Under the pieces are notes generated by a model. That model worked only from the letters and a program-made list of their open reading frames with translations, searched no databases and was not told the DNA's origin. From Arthrobacter pascens (GTDB lineage Bacteria > Actinomycetota > Actinomycetes > Actinomycetales > Micrococcaceae), in assembly GCF_017052465.1 (NCBI RefSeq), contig NZ_JAFHKT010000139.1, positions 1-64,000 of the forward strand: a stretch of DNA of 64,000 nt, given 5' to 3'. Made by a program: the position numbers and the translations under genes. Numbering within the stretch: the first letter of the stretch is position 1; each line of letters begins with the position of its first letter. Below are positions 25,307 through 34,674 of this stretch, piece after piece.

Positions 25307-26674
25307 TTAGCGGGTAACGGTGGCTTTGGCGGCTGCCTCGACGGCGGGATCCAGCGCGGCATCACCTTCAGGACGCTTGCGGGCGTAGAGGTAGGTGGCC
25401 ACGGCGGTGACGCACAGGCAGAAGGAGAGGAACAGCAGGCCGCTCTGGTTGCTGCCGGTGGCGTCGTTGAACAGGCCCACCGCGTAGGGGGCAACGAAGC
25501 CGCCGAGGTTGCCCAGCGAGTTCACCATGGCCAGGCCGGAGGCTGCTGCTGCGCCGGTGAGCGCCGCGGACGGCATGGACAGGAACGGGGCGATGGCTCC
25601 GTAGATACCCATGGCCGCGGCGGTGAGGGCGATCAGGGCCAGGATGGGGTTGACCTGCAGGAGATAGCCCGCGGACAGCAGTCCCACGCCGGCCAGCACC
25701 ATGCTGACGGAGCTGTGCCAGGCGCGCTTGCCCGTCTTGTCCGCACGCTTGCTCCAGAAGTAGACGAAAACTGCTGCGATGGAATACGGAATGAGGACGA
25801 TGAATCCGACCTGGGCGGTGGAGAACTTGCCGAGGGCGGCCACGATCGTGGGCATCCAGAGTCCGAGGCCGTAAATGCCGCAGACCAGGCCGAAGTAGAG
25901 GGCCGAGTAGACGATGGTGCGCTTGTCCTTGAGGCCAGCCAGGAAGTTGTGGCTTGCGCCCTTGGACTTGGCTGCGAGTTCGGCATCCATGGTGGTGGTG
26001 AGCCATTCACGCTCGTCGGCGTTGAGCCACTTGGCGTCCCGCGGGCGGTCGGTCATGAGGATGGGCGTCAGCACACCGAGGAGAATGGCCGGGATGCCCT
26101 CGATGATGTACAGCCACTGCCAGCCTTGAAGGCCCATGACGCCGTCCATCTGCAGCAGCAGGCCGGAGACCGGGGCGCCGAGGGCGTTGGAGATCGGCTG
26201 GGCCAGGATGAAGATGCCCAGCACGGTGACGCGCTGCGCGGCGGGGAACCACAGGGTCAGGTAGAAGAGGATGGCGGGGAAGAACCCTGCCTCGGCGGCG
26301 CCCAGCAGGAACCGGATGATGTAGTAGGTGGTTTCGCCGTTCACCAGGGCCATCGCGGTGGCGAAGATGCCCCAGGTGATGAGGATGCGGGCCAGCCATT
26401 TGCGGGCGCCGAACCTGTACATGCCGGCGTTGCTGGGAACTTCCAGGAGGGCGTAGCCGAGGAAGAAGATGCCCGCGCCGAGGCCGTAGGCCGCGGCGGT
26501 CAGGCCGATGTCCTCGCTCATGGTCAGCTTGGCGAAACCGACGTTGTTCCGGTCCAGATAGGCAATGAAGTAGAGCAGGACGATCAGGGGCATGACGCGG
26601 CGGCGGACTTTGCGCAGCGTGCGGTCGCCAAGCTCGCCGAGTCCGGAGGGCTTTGTGGTTAATGAAGTCATCAT
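25307..26674 (-). CDS. MFS transporter, anion:cation symporter (ACS) family
   Basis: 455 residues and 12 membrane helices. The start of helix 1 and the next stretch (FIAYLDRNNVGFAKLTM ... FFLGYALLEVPSN) are typical of the ACS family that imports tartrate, glucarate, galactonate or aromatic acids. It is co-transcribed with the SDR gene. A candidate GntR operator lies about 130 bases upstream. Two adjacent ATGs (26674 and 26671) could start it. Confidence 0.9.
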   Translation of the reverse strand: MMTSLTTKPSGLGELGDRTLRKVRRRVMPLIVLLYFIAYLDRNNVGFAKLTMSEDIGLTAAAYGLGAGIFFLGYALLEVPSNAGMYRFGARKWLARILITWGIFATAMALVNGETTYYIIRFLLGAAEAGFFPAILFYLTLWFPAAQRVTVLGIFILAQPISNALGAPVSGLLLQMDGVMGLQGWQWLYIIEGIPAILLGVLTPILMTDRPRDAKWLNADEREWLTTTMDAELAAKSKGASHNFLAGLKDKRTIVYSALYFGLVCGIYGLGLWMPTIVAALGKFSTAQVGFIVLIPYSIAAVFVYFWSKRADKTGKRAWHSSVSMVLAGVGLLSAGYLLQVNPILALIALTAAAMGIYGAIAPFLSMPSAALTGAAAASGLAMVNSLGNLGGFVAPYAVGLFNDATGSNQSGLLFLSFCLCVTAVATYLYARKRPEGDAALDPAVEAAAKATVTR

Positions 26675-26802
26675 CGACCTTCTATCTGTCGGTTCCGGAC
26701 CGGCGGCTTCGCGCGGGGGAATCCGAGGCGTTTATGTGCGGGTTGTGTTGCTCCAGAGCGGAGCAGCTCGGGTTGTATGAGTTCTTGTTACTTGAATCTG
26801 AT

Positions 26803-26816
26803 GTCAGACATCTGAC
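26803..26816. promoter_or_regulatory. Candidate GntR (FCD-type) operator
   Basis: GTCAGACATCTGAC: six-base arms are perfect inverted copies around CA. It lies in the 205-base gap between the MFS gene and its gntR gene. Short perfect palindromes of this size are usual for FadR-type GntR proteins. Confidence 0.55.
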
Positions 26817-26879
26817 GGGAGAACATGTGAAAGATCTTAGGAGGGTGACGCGCATTACGTCAAGGCAGCCGGAGCCAGA

Positions 26880-27587
26880 TTAGGATTTTGCGCCGTGGAC
26901 GTAGCGTTCGTAGTCCTCGAACGTTTGGTCCATGTGTTCGTCCATGGTCCGGCGCGCGAGCTCGGCGTCACCGGTGAGGATGCTGTCCAACACGCGCTGG
27001 TGGAAGGCGATGGCGTGGCGCTGGATCTCCTTGACGGCGGACGTTTCGCGGCGCGCGCGGTAGAGCGACTGGCCCAATTGGGCGAGCAGGGCGCGCACGA
27101 ACGGGTTGCCCGAAGCCTTCAGCACGACGTCGTGGAAGGCGATGTCGGCGGCCACGAACCCGTCCAGGTCTCCCGATTCATGGAACCGCTTCATGTCGGC
27201 GATCGCGTGACGCATCTCCTCGGCGTGTTCCGGCGTGTGGCGCCTGGCGGCGAGGGCGGCAGCGCCTGTTTCCACCATGCGGCGCACCTCGATCAGGCCG
27301 ATCGACACTTGGTCCGCCGCATTGCCGTATGAGGCGGCCTTGATGATCGCATCCAGCCCCGTCCAGTTTTCCGCGGGATTAACGAACGTTCCGCGGCCCG
27401 CCTTGACGTACAGGATGTTCTGCGCCCGCAGCGCCTTCAGCGCCTCCCGCACGGTCAGGCGGCTGACGTCGTAGGCCTTGGCGATGTCGGCTTCCGGGGG
27501 CAGGGCCTCATGGGGTTTGAGCCTGCCGTCAAGGATGTCGTCCAGCAGGCCGTCGACGAGACCGTCAACCAATGTCCTGCGCGCCAT
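26880..27587 (-). CDS. GntR-family regulator, FadR/FCD type
   Basis: 235 residues. The N-terminal winged helix (LPPEADIAKAYDVSRLTVREALKALRAQNILYVKAGRGTFV) is followed by an all-helical FCD ligand domain with metal-site residues (DIAFHDVVLKASGN, HAIAFHQRVLDSI, MDEHMDQT). FCD regulators respond to organic acids or sugar acids. It is on the same strand upstream of the MFS-SDR pair and probably controls it. Confidence 0.9.
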   Translation of the reverse strand: MARRTLVDGLVDGLLDDILDGRLKPHEALPPEADIAKAYDVSRLTVREALKALRAQNILYVKAGRGTFVNPAENWTGLDAIIKAASYGNAADQVSIGLIEVRRMVETGAAALAARRHTPEHAEEMRHAIADMKRFHESGDLDGFVAADIAFHDVVLKASGNPFVRALLAQLGQSLYRARRETSAVKEIQRHAIAFHQRVLDSILTGDAELARRTMDEHMDQTFEDYERYVHGAKS

Positions 27588-27717
27588 GGGAACGACCTGC
27601 TTTCAACTTTCATACTGCCCTCGATGCGCCTAACACTACAGAAACGGGGGCGCACCGCGGTAAACCTGCAGCCGTGAGACAGCCGCCCGGCCGGTCAAAG
27701 TGGTGCAGAATTTGAGC

Positions 27718-28509
27718 ATGCAGAATTCAACTCCTGCCTCCCGCCCGCGCATCGGCATTCCTGTCCGGCTCAGCAGTTCAGCCGATCCCGATCCCCGCGT
27801 GGCCAAAGCCAACGGCCTTTTCGAGGACATCGTGGACCTGGTGCGCGACGGCGGCGGCGAACCGGTGCTGCTGACCCCCGAGCTCGTCGAGGACGGCCTG
27901 TTCGCCGGCGACCGGCGGGCCGGCGCGCCCGGCGCGATTGACGGCGTCGTGCTTCCCGGCGGCGGCGACCTCGACCCGAGGCTCTACGGCGAGGAGCCGG
28001 GCGATACCCTCTACGACGTCAACCCGGAGCAGGACCGCCTGGACATTGCGGTGGCGCGCGGGACGATCGACGCCGGACTCCCCCTGCTGGGAATCTGCCG
28101 CGGCCACCAGCTGCTCAACGTCGTTTACGGCGGAACGCTGACCCAGGACATGGCGCAGGGAACCGTGGCCCACCGCAACAAACCCTCTGGCGGCGGCCGG
28201 TGGGCCTGGCACGAGGTGGCCATCACGCCGGGCTCCAGGGTGGCGCGGCTGTACGGTGCCGCCGCGGACCCGGCGCCCGGTTCCTCGGATGCTGTCGGGG
28301 TGAAGATCGCATCCGGCCACCACCAGGCCGTGGCGCAGGTGGCGCCCGGCCTCGTGGTGACCGCCGTGGCAGACGACGGCACCGTCGAGGCGCTGGAAGA
28401 CCCCAAGCGGTGGGTGGTCTCGGTCCAGTGGCACCCCGAGGTCCTCGAGTTGTCGGAGGCCCAGCGGCAGGCACCTTTCCGCGCATTCGTGGAGGCGTGC
28501 CGCGGCTGA
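27718..28509 (+). CDS. puuD: Gamma-glutamyl-gamma-aminobutyrate hydrolase-like (PuuD) class I amidotransferase
   Basis: About 263 residues with the catalytic triad of class I glutamine amidotransferase-like hydrolases: the nucleophile Cys in GICRGHQLLNV and the His/Glu in SVQWHPEV. The PuuD-type motif VVLPGGGDLDPRLYGEEP is also present. PuuD releases GABA from gamma-Glu-GABA in putrescine breakdown. No other puu genes adjoin, so a related amide hydrolase is possible. ATG at 27718 is chosen. The frame extends to a GTG at 27700 and neither has a clear ribosome site. A CAGAAT hexamer six bases upstream could give a leaderless mRNA. Confidence 0.85.
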   Translation: MQNSTPASRPRIGIPVRLSSSADPDPRVAKANGLFEDIVDLVRDGGGEPVLLTPELVEDGLFAGDRRAGAPGAIDGVVLPGGGDLDPRLYGEEPGDTLYDVNPEQDRLDIAVARGTIDAGLPLLGICRGHQLLNVVYGGTLTQDMAQGTVAHRNKPSGGGRWAWHEVAITPGSRVARLYGAAADPAPGSSDAVGVKIASGHHQAVAQVAPGLVVTAVADDGTVEALEDPKRWVVSVQWHPEVLELSEAQRQAPFRAFVEACRG

Positions 28510-28527
28510 CGCCAGTAACTACTGTTG

Positions 28528-29562
28528 CTAGATGTTGACGGCGGCCGCCACACGCACCGCCAGCCCGGTCTCGAGCGACTCCTGGGCGGCGTCGGCCACG
28601 CGGGAGGCCGCTACGGCGTCTTCGGGCGTGCAGGGGTTGTCCCGCTGCCCAAGCACAAGCTCCACGAAGGCGGCCATCTCGGACCGGTAGGCCTGGTCGA
28701 AACGCTCCGCGAATGTCCTGTGGGAGGCGCCCGACGGAAACCCGACGCCGGGTTCCGCCGAGGCCAGCGCGGCCTTCTCGTCCAGGCCCACCATGAGGGA
28801 GCCGGCCGAGCCCTGGATTTCCAGCCGGACGTCGTGCCCGGCCCCGTTGTAGCGCGAGGCGCCCACGGAACCCAGCGTGCCGTCGTCGAACGTTACAACC
28901 GCGAGCGCAGTGTCCACATCCCCCACTCCGCCGATGGCGGGGTCGCCCTTGTTGGAGCCCTTGGCGTAGACCTCCACGATTTCACGGCCGGTGAGCCAGC
29001 GCAGGATGTCAAAGTCATGCACCGAGCAGTCGCGGAACAACCCTCCGGACGTCGCCAGGAACTCAACCGGCGGCGGCACCATGTCGCAGGTGACGGCCCT
29101 TAGCGAGTGGATCCAGCCGAGCTCACCGCCCTCATAGGCCCGCTTTGCCTCGAGGTACCCGGCGTCGAACCTCCGTTGGTGGCCGATCTGGACCGTTCCC
29201 TTGTTGGCCCGGATATAGTCCAGGACCGGAAGGGATTCAGCCACATTCAGGGCCACCGGCTTCTCGCAGAACACCGGAATGCCCGCATCCACCCCCGCCC
29301 TGATCAGTTCCGGGTGGGTGCCGGTTCCCGTGGCGACGACCAGGCCGTCGATAGCCGAGCCCAGCAGCGCCTCAACGGAGGGCAGGAACTCGGCGCCCAG
29401 ACCTGCGGCGACGGCACGCGCGTGCTCGGCGGCAACGTCGGTGAGCCTGAGCCGGACGTTGATCCCCTGCAGGTGGAGAACGCCGTTCAGAGCAGCGATG
29501 TTGTTCGCATGCATCACGCCGATGCGGCCGACGCCAACAAGTCCGAGCGTTATGTCCTTCAT
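28528..29562 (-). CDS. iolG: Gfo/Idh/MocA oxidoreductase, probable inositol 2-dehydrogenase
   Basis: 344 residues from the ATG at 29562, which has AAAGGA upstream; the frame is open further but that stretch overlaps the ABC ATPase gene. The N-terminal Rossmann fold has GVGRIGVMHANNI. The family Lys is in CEKPVALNVAES, and the catalytic Asp/His in SGGLFRDCSVHDFDI matches the IolG/IdhA pattern. It oxidises myo-inositol or another polyol with NAD. It is the last gene of the ABC importer operon, controlled by the IolR-type site at 32734. A second paralogue lies at 39925. Confidence 0.88.
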   Translation of the reverse strand: MKDITLGLVGVGRIGVMHANNIAALNGVLHLQGINVRLRLTDVAAEHARAVAAGLGAEFLPSVEALLGSAIDGLVVATGTGTHPELIRAGVDAGIPVFCEKPVALNVAESLPVLDYIRANKGTVQIGHQRRFDAGYLEAKRAYEGGELGWIHSLRAVTCDMVPPPVEFLATSGGLFRDCSVHDFDILRWLTGREIVEVYAKGSNKGDPAIGGVGDVDTALAVVTFDDGTLGSVGASRYNGAGHDVRLEIQGSAGSLMVGLDEKAALASAEPGVGFPSGASHRTFAERFDQAYRSEMAAFVELVLGQRDNPCTPEDAVAASRVADAAQESLETGLAVRVAAAVNI

Positions 29563-29594
29563 ACGGTTCCTTTGTAGTGAGGTGGGTTCCGGGC

Positions 29595-30518
29595 TCAGGT
29601 GCGCAGCTGGGCTGGCGCTCCGGCACTTGCCGTCCCGGCAACTTCGGCCTGGACTTCCTTGACGATGTCGCCGTGGCCGCCGAGTTGTTCGAGTTCGTGG
29701 GCGAGTTCGGCGAGTTCGGCGCCGCCGGCCATCTGGGCGGTCAGCTCGTCGAGGGTGATGTCCTTCTTGTCGTAGTAGCCGATCGACTTGCCGCGCTTGA
29801 GCAGCAGGAACCGGTCGCCGACGGGGAAGGCGTGGTGCGGGTTGTGGGTGATGAAGATGACGCCCAGTCCGCGGTCGCGGGCCTGCAGGATGTAGCGCAA
29901 CACGACGCCGGACTGCTTGACGCCGAGGGCTGCGGTGGGTTCGTCCAGGATCAGGACCTTCGCGCCGAAGTAGACGGCGCGGGCGATCGCCACACACTGG
30001 CGTTCACCGCCGGAGAGCTGGCCGATGGGCTGCTCGACGTCGCGCAGGTCGATGCCCATGTCGGCAAGTTCCTTCTTGGTGATGTCCTTCATCTTCTGGA
30101 CGTCCATGCTCTTGAACGGGCCAAAGCCAGAGGTCAGTTCCGAGCCGAGGAAGAAGTTGCGCCAGATGGGCATCAGCGGGACGACGGCGAGGTCCTGGTA
30201 CACCGTGGCGATGCCGGCGTCGAGAGCGTCGCGGGGTGAACCGAATTTCCGTTCCTCGCCCATGATGTGCAGGACGCCTTCGTCGTGCTGGTGCAGCCCG
30301 GCGATGATCTTGATCAGGGTGGATTTTCCGGCGCCGTTGTCGCCCAGGACGCAGGTGACGCGGCCGTTGTCCACGGCCATGGTGACGTCGGTGAGGGCGA
30401 CGATGTTGCCATAGTGCTTGCCGACGTTCTCCAGCGAGAGGAGGTGCACAGGGGTGTGGGTCAGCGGGTCCTTCTCGTCCTTGAGGAGCTGCTGCTGGTC
30501 GATCTGTTTGGCGTTCAT
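29595..30518 (-). CDS. Sugar/polyol ABC transporter ATPase (single-domain, FrcA-like)
   Basis: 307 residues with one ATPase domain, unlike the double RbsA/XylG type. Walker A is GDNGAGKST, the signature is LSGGERQC, Walker B is [12 protein letters not shown], and H-loop FITHN is present. Its C-terminal tail is Ala/Glu-rich. It is the middle gene of a binding protein-permease-ATPase operon with an iolG-type enzyme. Uptake of myo-inositol or a related polyol is likely. Confidence 0.92.
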   Translation of the reverse strand: MNAKQIDQQQLLKDEKDPLTHTPVHLLSLENVGKHYGNIVALTDVTMAVDNGRVTCVLGDNGAGKSTLIKIIAGLHQHDEGVLHIMGEERKFGSPRDALDAGIATVYQDLAVVPLMPIWRNFFLGSELTSGFGPFKSMDVQKMKDITKKELADMGIDLRDVEQPIGQLSGGERQCVAIARAVYFGAKVLILDEPTAALGVKQSGVVLRYILQARDRGLGVIFITHNPHHAFPVGDRFLLLKRGKSIGYYDKKDITLDELTAQMAGGAELAELAHELEQLGGHGDIVKEVQAEVAGTASAGAPAQLRT

Positions 30519-30530
30519 GGTTTTCAGCCC

Positions 30531-31583
30531 TTACTTGCTTGCGTCTGCGCGGCGCTTGACGATCAGGTTCACGATGGTGGCCAGGAGGAGCATCAGGCCC
30601 AGGAAGAACTTGAACCAGTCCGGGTTCCACTGGGCGTAGACGATGCCCTTGTTGGCCATGCCGAAGATGAACGCGCCGATCGCGCCGCCCACGGCGGAGC
30701 CGTAGCCGCCGGTGAGGAGGCAGCCGCCGATGACCGCGGCAATGATGTAGAGGAATTCGTTGCCTACGCCCTCGCCGGACTGCACGGCGTCGAACGCGAA
30801 CAGGTTGTGCATGCCCAGGATCCAGCCGCAGAAACCGACCGCCATGAACAGTCCGATCTTGGTCGCCTTGACCGGGACACCCACGGCGCGGGCGGCGTTG
30901 GCGTCGCCGCCGACGGCAAAGATCCAGTTGCCCACCTTGGTGCGCAGCAGCACCCAGGACGCCACCGCAACCAGCACGATCCAGATGAAGACGGTGTTCT
31001 TCACATCCACGCCGCCGATGTTCACCGAGGAGGAGAAGACGGCCTGCGCGGACGCGTAGCCATCCATGGTGGAGATGGACGGGGAGGACACACCGCCGCC
31101 GATCATGCGCGTCAGGCCCAGGTTAAGGCCGGTCAGCATCAGGAACGTCGCGAGCGTGACGATGAAGCTGGGCAGCTTGGTCTTCATCAGGATCCACCCG
31201 TTGATGTAGCCGATGCCCACCGACACCACCAGGGCGAGTGCGACGCCGACCCAGACGTTCATGCTGAAGTACCAGCTGAACATCGATGCCGTGAGGGCGG
31301 AGCTGATCACGGCCACGCCGGTGGACAGGTCGAACTCACCGCCGATCATCAGCAGCGATACCCCTACCGCCATGATCCCGATGGTGGAGCTGCCGTACAG
31401 GACGGTGGCGAGGGCGTTTGGCTGGATGAAGGTCTGGGACACGGAGGCGAAGAAGACGAAGAGGACGATCGCGCCGACGAGGGCGCCCACTTCCGGGCGG
31501 CCGAGCAGTTTCTGCAGGGGGTTGCGCTTGACGACGCGCTCATCGGGCGCTGCCGGTTTTTTTAGGGTCTGGGTCATAGTCAT
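30531..31583 (-). CDS. Sugar/polyol ABC transporter permease (RbsC/FrcC type)
   Basis: 350 residues with eight to ten hydrophobic segments and the ribose-type permease block (GVSLLMIGGEFDLSTGVAVISSALTA). AAGGAG precedes the start. It works with the ATPase at 29595 and the binding protein at 31639. The carried sugar is likely an inositol, judging by the regulon. Confidence 0.92.
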   Translation of the reverse strand: MTMTQTLKKPAAPDERVVKRNPLQKLLGRPEVGALVGAIVLFVFFASVSQTFIQPNALATVLYGSSTIGIMAVGVSLLMIGGEFDLSTGVAVISSALTASMFSWYFSMNVWVGVALALVVSVGIGYINGWILMKTKLPSFIVTLATFLMLTGLNLGLTRMIGGGVSSPSISTMDGYASAQAVFSSSVNIGGVDVKNTVFIWIVLVAVASWVLLRTKVGNWIFAVGGDANAARAVGVPVKATKIGLFMAVGFCGWILGMHNLFAFDAVQSGEGVGNEFLYIIAAVIGGCLLTGGYGSAVGGAIGAFIFGMANKGIVYAQWNPDWFKFFLGLMLLLATIVNLIVKRRADASK

Positions 31584-31638
31584 GATGATTCTCCTTGCTG
31601 CCGGGCCCGGTGGTGGCCGGGCCCGGCTGGCGGGCTGT

Positions 31639-32634
31639 TTAGCGAATTCCCTGATCGGCGAACTTCACGACGTCCGCCGCGTTGGACTCATCGACGATGG
31701 TGGGACCCGTGAGGACCGGCTGGCCGCCGCCGATCTTGAAACCGCCCCGCTTGACCTGCCACAGCGCGTCAATGGAGCCGTAGCCCTGCAGCCATGGCTG
31801 CTGGTCGACGGTGAACATCACGCCGCCGTCGACGATCTTCTGCGCGAGTTCACGGTTCAGGTCAAAGCTGGCAACCTTGGCCGAACTTCCGGCGGTGGAC
31901 ACGGACTTCAGGAGCGTCAGCGTGATGGGCGCGCCGAGGCCGATGATGACATCGGCATCCTTGGATGCCTGGAGCTTCGCGGTCGCTGTGGACTCGACGG
32001 AGGTCATGTCAGCGCCGTTGACGTACAGGATTTCGGTGCCGGGCACCTTTGCCTTCACGCCGGCACACCGGGCTTCGAGACCCACGTGGCCCTGGGCCTG
32101 GATCACGCAGATGGGGTGTTTGGCGCCCTGCGACGCCAGCTTTTCTCCGACAGCCTGGCCCGCGAGCTGCTCGTTGGAACCGAAGTGGGTGAAGGCACCG
32201 AGCTGCTTGGACACGGACTCGCCGGCGTTGAGGCTGACAATGGGAATCCCTGCAGCGGTGGCCTTCTTCAGAGACTCCTTCAGCGCATCCGGCGTGGCCA
32301 GCGTGACCGCGATTCCGTCCACCTTCTGGTCAATGGCCTGCTGGATGAGCTGCGACTGCCGGCCGGCTTCCGGGTCGCCGGTGTACAGCAGTTCAACATT
32401 GTCTTTCGCCGCCGCCTCCTCGGCACCCTTGCGGACGGTGTCCCAGAAGGTATCGCCGGCAGGGGCATGCGTGATCAAGGCGATCTTCATCCGGGGGGTC
32501 GAAGCAACCTGGCCCGCGCCGCCGGCGTTGCCTGCCTCGGCGGGCCGGCCGCCCTGGCTGGAGCACGCGGTCATCGCCAGCATCGGGATTGCAACTGCTG
32601 CGACCGCCGCACGGCGCCAAAAGAACTTTGTCAC
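31639..32634 (-). CDS. Sugar/polyol ABC substrate-binding lipoprotein
   Basis: 331 residues from a GTG at 32634 that follows AGGAG at seven bases; the frame is open to 32706. A signal peptide with lipobox ends LAMTACSS, so the mature protein is lipid-anchored at the outer face of the membrane. The rest is a periplasmic-binding type I fold (IALITHAPAGDTFWDTVRKGAEEAA, IDQKVDGIAVTLATPDAL). It is the first gene of the leftward importer operon. Confidence 0.92.
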   Translation of the reverse strand: MTKFFWRRAAVAAVAIPMLAMTACSSQGGRPAEAGNAGGAGQVASTPRMKIALITHAPAGDTFWDTVRKGAEEAAAKDNVELLYTGDPEAGRQSQLIQQAIDQKVDGIAVTLATPDALKESLKKATAAGIPIVSLNAGESVSKQLGAFTHFGSNEQLAGQAVGEKLASQGAKHPICVIQAQGHVGLEARCAGVKAKVPGTEILYVNGADMTSVESTATAKLQASKDADVIIGLGAPITLTLLKSVSTAGSSAKVASFDLNRELAQKIVDGGVMFTVDQQPWLQGYGSIDALWQVKRGGFKIGGGQPVLTGPTIVDESNAADVVKFADQGIR

Positions 32635-32701
32635 AATAAATCTCCTTTGATTTGGGCCCGGATCTCCGCCACGGTGCAGGATCAGCGGGCCTGTTACACC
32701 G

Positions 32702-32746
32702 ATCATGGTGACTTACGCCACAGATGTCAATAGTTTGTCCTGACAT
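32702..32746 (-). promoter_or_regulatory. Promoter and IolR-type operator of the ABC importer operon
   Basis: On the minus strand TTGACA (32725-32730) and CATGAT (32702-32707) are 17 bases apart. TTTGTCCTGACAT (32734-32746, plus-strand reading) abuts the -35, and ATGTCA/TGACAT arms (32724, 32741) form a wider dyad. The same 13 bases recur at 48131. The 314-base gap 32635-32948 holds these sites and the dyad at 32868, but no gene. Confidence 0.7.
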
Positions 32747-32867
32747 TAGGATGTTTTAACGAAATTGCTCCGTATCGCCTTGAGCCAGCGGCCCCACCTC
32801 CCTCCGAAGGGCACAAAATGGGCCGGGCCTTGACGCCGGCGCGCCCGCTGCTAGTATCAAAAAGGCA

Positions 32868-32902
32868 GTATGTCCTATCAAGCGAACATGCAGCGGACAT
32901 AC
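32868..32902. promoter_or_regulatory. Inverted repeat upstream of the IolR-like gene
   Basis: GTATGTCC (32868-32875) and GGACATAC (32895-32902) are perfect inverted copies 19 bases apart, 46 bases before the gntR start. Both arms contain the TGTCC half of the regulon motif, so this may be the autoregulatory site. Confidence 0.6.
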
Positions 32903-32948
32903 GGGCACCTGGACGCAGGACCGCCCGCAGTACAAAAGGGAGCACTCA

Positions 32949-33689
32949 ATGGCGAACCAACTTCACCTCAGCATCGACAGGTCCTCGCCGGTGCCGCTCT
33001 ACCACCAGGTGGTACAGGGCATCGAGGCCGCGATTCATACGGGGCTGCTGGAGCCGGGCAGCCGGCTGGAGAACGAAATCGACCTCGCCGCCCAACTGAA
33101 CCTTTCCCGGCCCACCATGCGCAAGGCCATGGACGAGCTGGTCCGCTCAGGACTGCTGGTCCGCAAGCGCGGCGTGGGCACTCAGGTAGTCTCAAGCCAG
33201 GTACGCCGCCCCCTGGAGCTCTCCAGCCTGTATGACGACCTCGCCAACAACGGCAGCAAGCCCACCACTGACGTCCTGACGTTCGCGCACGTCGAAGCCG
33301 ACGACGCCACGCGAAAGGCGTTGCACCTCCCTGCCGGCGCGAAGGTCTACCACTTCACCAGGCTCCGCAAGGTCGGCGGGAAGCCGCTGGCCCTGATGGA
33401 AAACTGGGTCCGCGATGACATCACGCACATCGACGAGGAGCTGCTGGCTTCGCAGGGGCTCTACGGCATCCTTCGCGGCGGCGGGGTCAACTTCCGCCTG
33501 GCCACACAGCGTATTGGCGCTATGGTGGCTAACGAATACCAGGCCCCGCTCCTGGAAACGGAGCCCGGCTCCGCGCTGGTGACCATGGAGCGCACCGCCG
33601 TTGACGACACCGGCCGGAACGTCGAGACGGGACACCATGTGTACCGCGGCGATTCCTACAGCTTTGAAATGACCCTCGTACAAAGGTAG
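32949..33689 (+). CDS. iolR: GntR-family regulator (HutC/UTRA type), probable IolR
   Basis: 246 residues. The winged helix (LENEIDLAAQLNLSRPTMRKAMDELVRSGLLVRKRGVGTQVV) is followed by a UTRA ligand domain (KVYHFTRLRKVGGKPLALMENWV). It sits between the inositol-type importer and iolB, and TGTCC-containing sites flank it. Corynebacterium glutamicum IolR is also a GntR protein and represses iol genes. The published site as I recall it, KGWCHTRACA, fits the TGTCCTGACA core seen here. Regulation of this cluster is therefore likely, but not shown. Confidence 0.82.
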   Translation: MANQLHLSIDRSSPVPLYHQVVQGIEAAIHTGLLEPGSRLENEIDLAAQLNLSRPTMRKAMDELVRSGLLVRKRGVGTQVVSSQVRRPLELSSLYDDLANNGSKPTTDVLTFAHVEADDATRKALHLPAGAKVYHFTRLRKVGGKPLALMENWVRDDITHIDEELLASQGLYGILRGGGVNFRLATQRIGAMVANEYQAPLLETEPGSALVTMERTAVDDTGRNVETGHHVYRGDSYSFEMTLVQR

Positions 33690-33771
33690 CCGTCTCCGGT
33701 GCCACTGGCTCCGCCACGGAGCGGCTTCAGCACTGGACCCTGACCAAATCCGATCCGAAAGAGAACACTTT

Positions 33772-34674
33772 ATGGCCGACTGGGTATATCCGCTGGGCAG
33801 CGCAGCCGAAGGCTGCTGGGATGTTTCGCTGGGAACAGCGGACTCCGCCGTCACCGTCGAGGGGTGGGCACACACGGGACTGAAGGTGGCCACGCTGGCC
33901 CCGGGCGCCGTCGTCGGACTCCCCGCCGCGGGCGAGGAACGCATCGTGATTCCGCTAAGCGGGGCCTTCACGGCGACCGTGGACGGTGAGAAGTATCAGC
34001 TGGCCGGCCGCGCAAGCGTCTTCCATGGCCCCACTGATGTGCTGTACTCCGGGACGGAGAAGGCAGTCACGGTCAGTTCGTCCGACGGCGGCCGGGTTGC
34101 GGTGGCCACGGCGCCCGCCAATGTCCAGTACCCCACACGCCTGATCACGGCGGCGGAAACCCCGGTGGAGCTGCGCGGCGCCGGGAACTGCTCGCGCCAG
34201 GTCCACAACTTCGGCACCCCAGCGGCGCTGGAGGCAGACCGTTTCATCGTGTGCGAAGTCATCACGCCCGCAGGCAACTGGTCCTCCTATCCTCCCCACA
34301 AGCACGATGAGGAGAAGGAGGGCGAGACGCGACTTGAGGAGATCTACTACTTCGAAACCCGGGTGGCGGATATTCCCGGCACCGCGGGCCCGGGCGCTGA
34401 TGTAGACGCGATCGGCTATCAGCGGGTCTATGCCTCCGACGAGCGGCCCATCGACGTCGCGGCGGAGGTCCGCACCGGCGACGTGGTCCTGGTCCCCTAT
34501 GGCTGGCACGGTCCCGCCATGGCCGCACCCGGCTACGACATGTACTACCTCAATGTCATGGCCGGGCCCGGACGCGTCCGCGACTGGCTCATCAGCGACG
34601 ACCCCCACCACGGCTGGGTCCGCCAGAGCTGGGAAGGCCAGGACGTGGACCCGCGACTGCCGTTCGGCGCCTAG
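33772..34674 (+). CDS. iolB: 5-deoxy-glucuronate isomerase
   Basis: 300 residues, the usual IolB length. It converts 5-deoxy-glucuronate to 5-dehydro-2-deoxy-gluconate in myo-inositol breakdown. The double cupin shows the metal-site stretch NWSSYPPHKHDE followed by Glu in LEEIYYF, and a late His in VPYGWHGPA. It lies downstream of the iolR-like gene on the same strand, apart from the rest of the iol operon. It ends convergently with the aldo/keto reductase, sharing CTAG. Confidence 0.95.
   Translation: MADWVYPLGSAAEGCWDVSLGTADSAVTVEGWAHTGLKVATLAPGAVVGLPAAGEERIVIPLSGAFTATVDGEKYQLAGRASVFHGPTDVLYSGTEKAVTVSSSDGGRVAVATAPANVQYPTRLITAAETPVELRGAGNCSRQVHNFGTPAALEADRFIVCEVITPAGNWSSYPPHKHDEEKEGETRLEEIYYFETRVADIPGTAGPGADVDAIGYQRVYASDERPIDVAAEVRTGDVVLVPYGWHGPAMAAPGYDMYYLNVMAGPGRVRDWLISDDPHHGWVRQSWEGQDVDPRLPFGA

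Noticed and set aside
28528..29997. An extended 489-codon form of the iolG-like gene
   Set aside because: The first 145 codons lie inside the ABC ATPase gene in another frame. The Rossmann start MKDITLGLVGVGRIG with its own ribosome site marks the true start at 29562.
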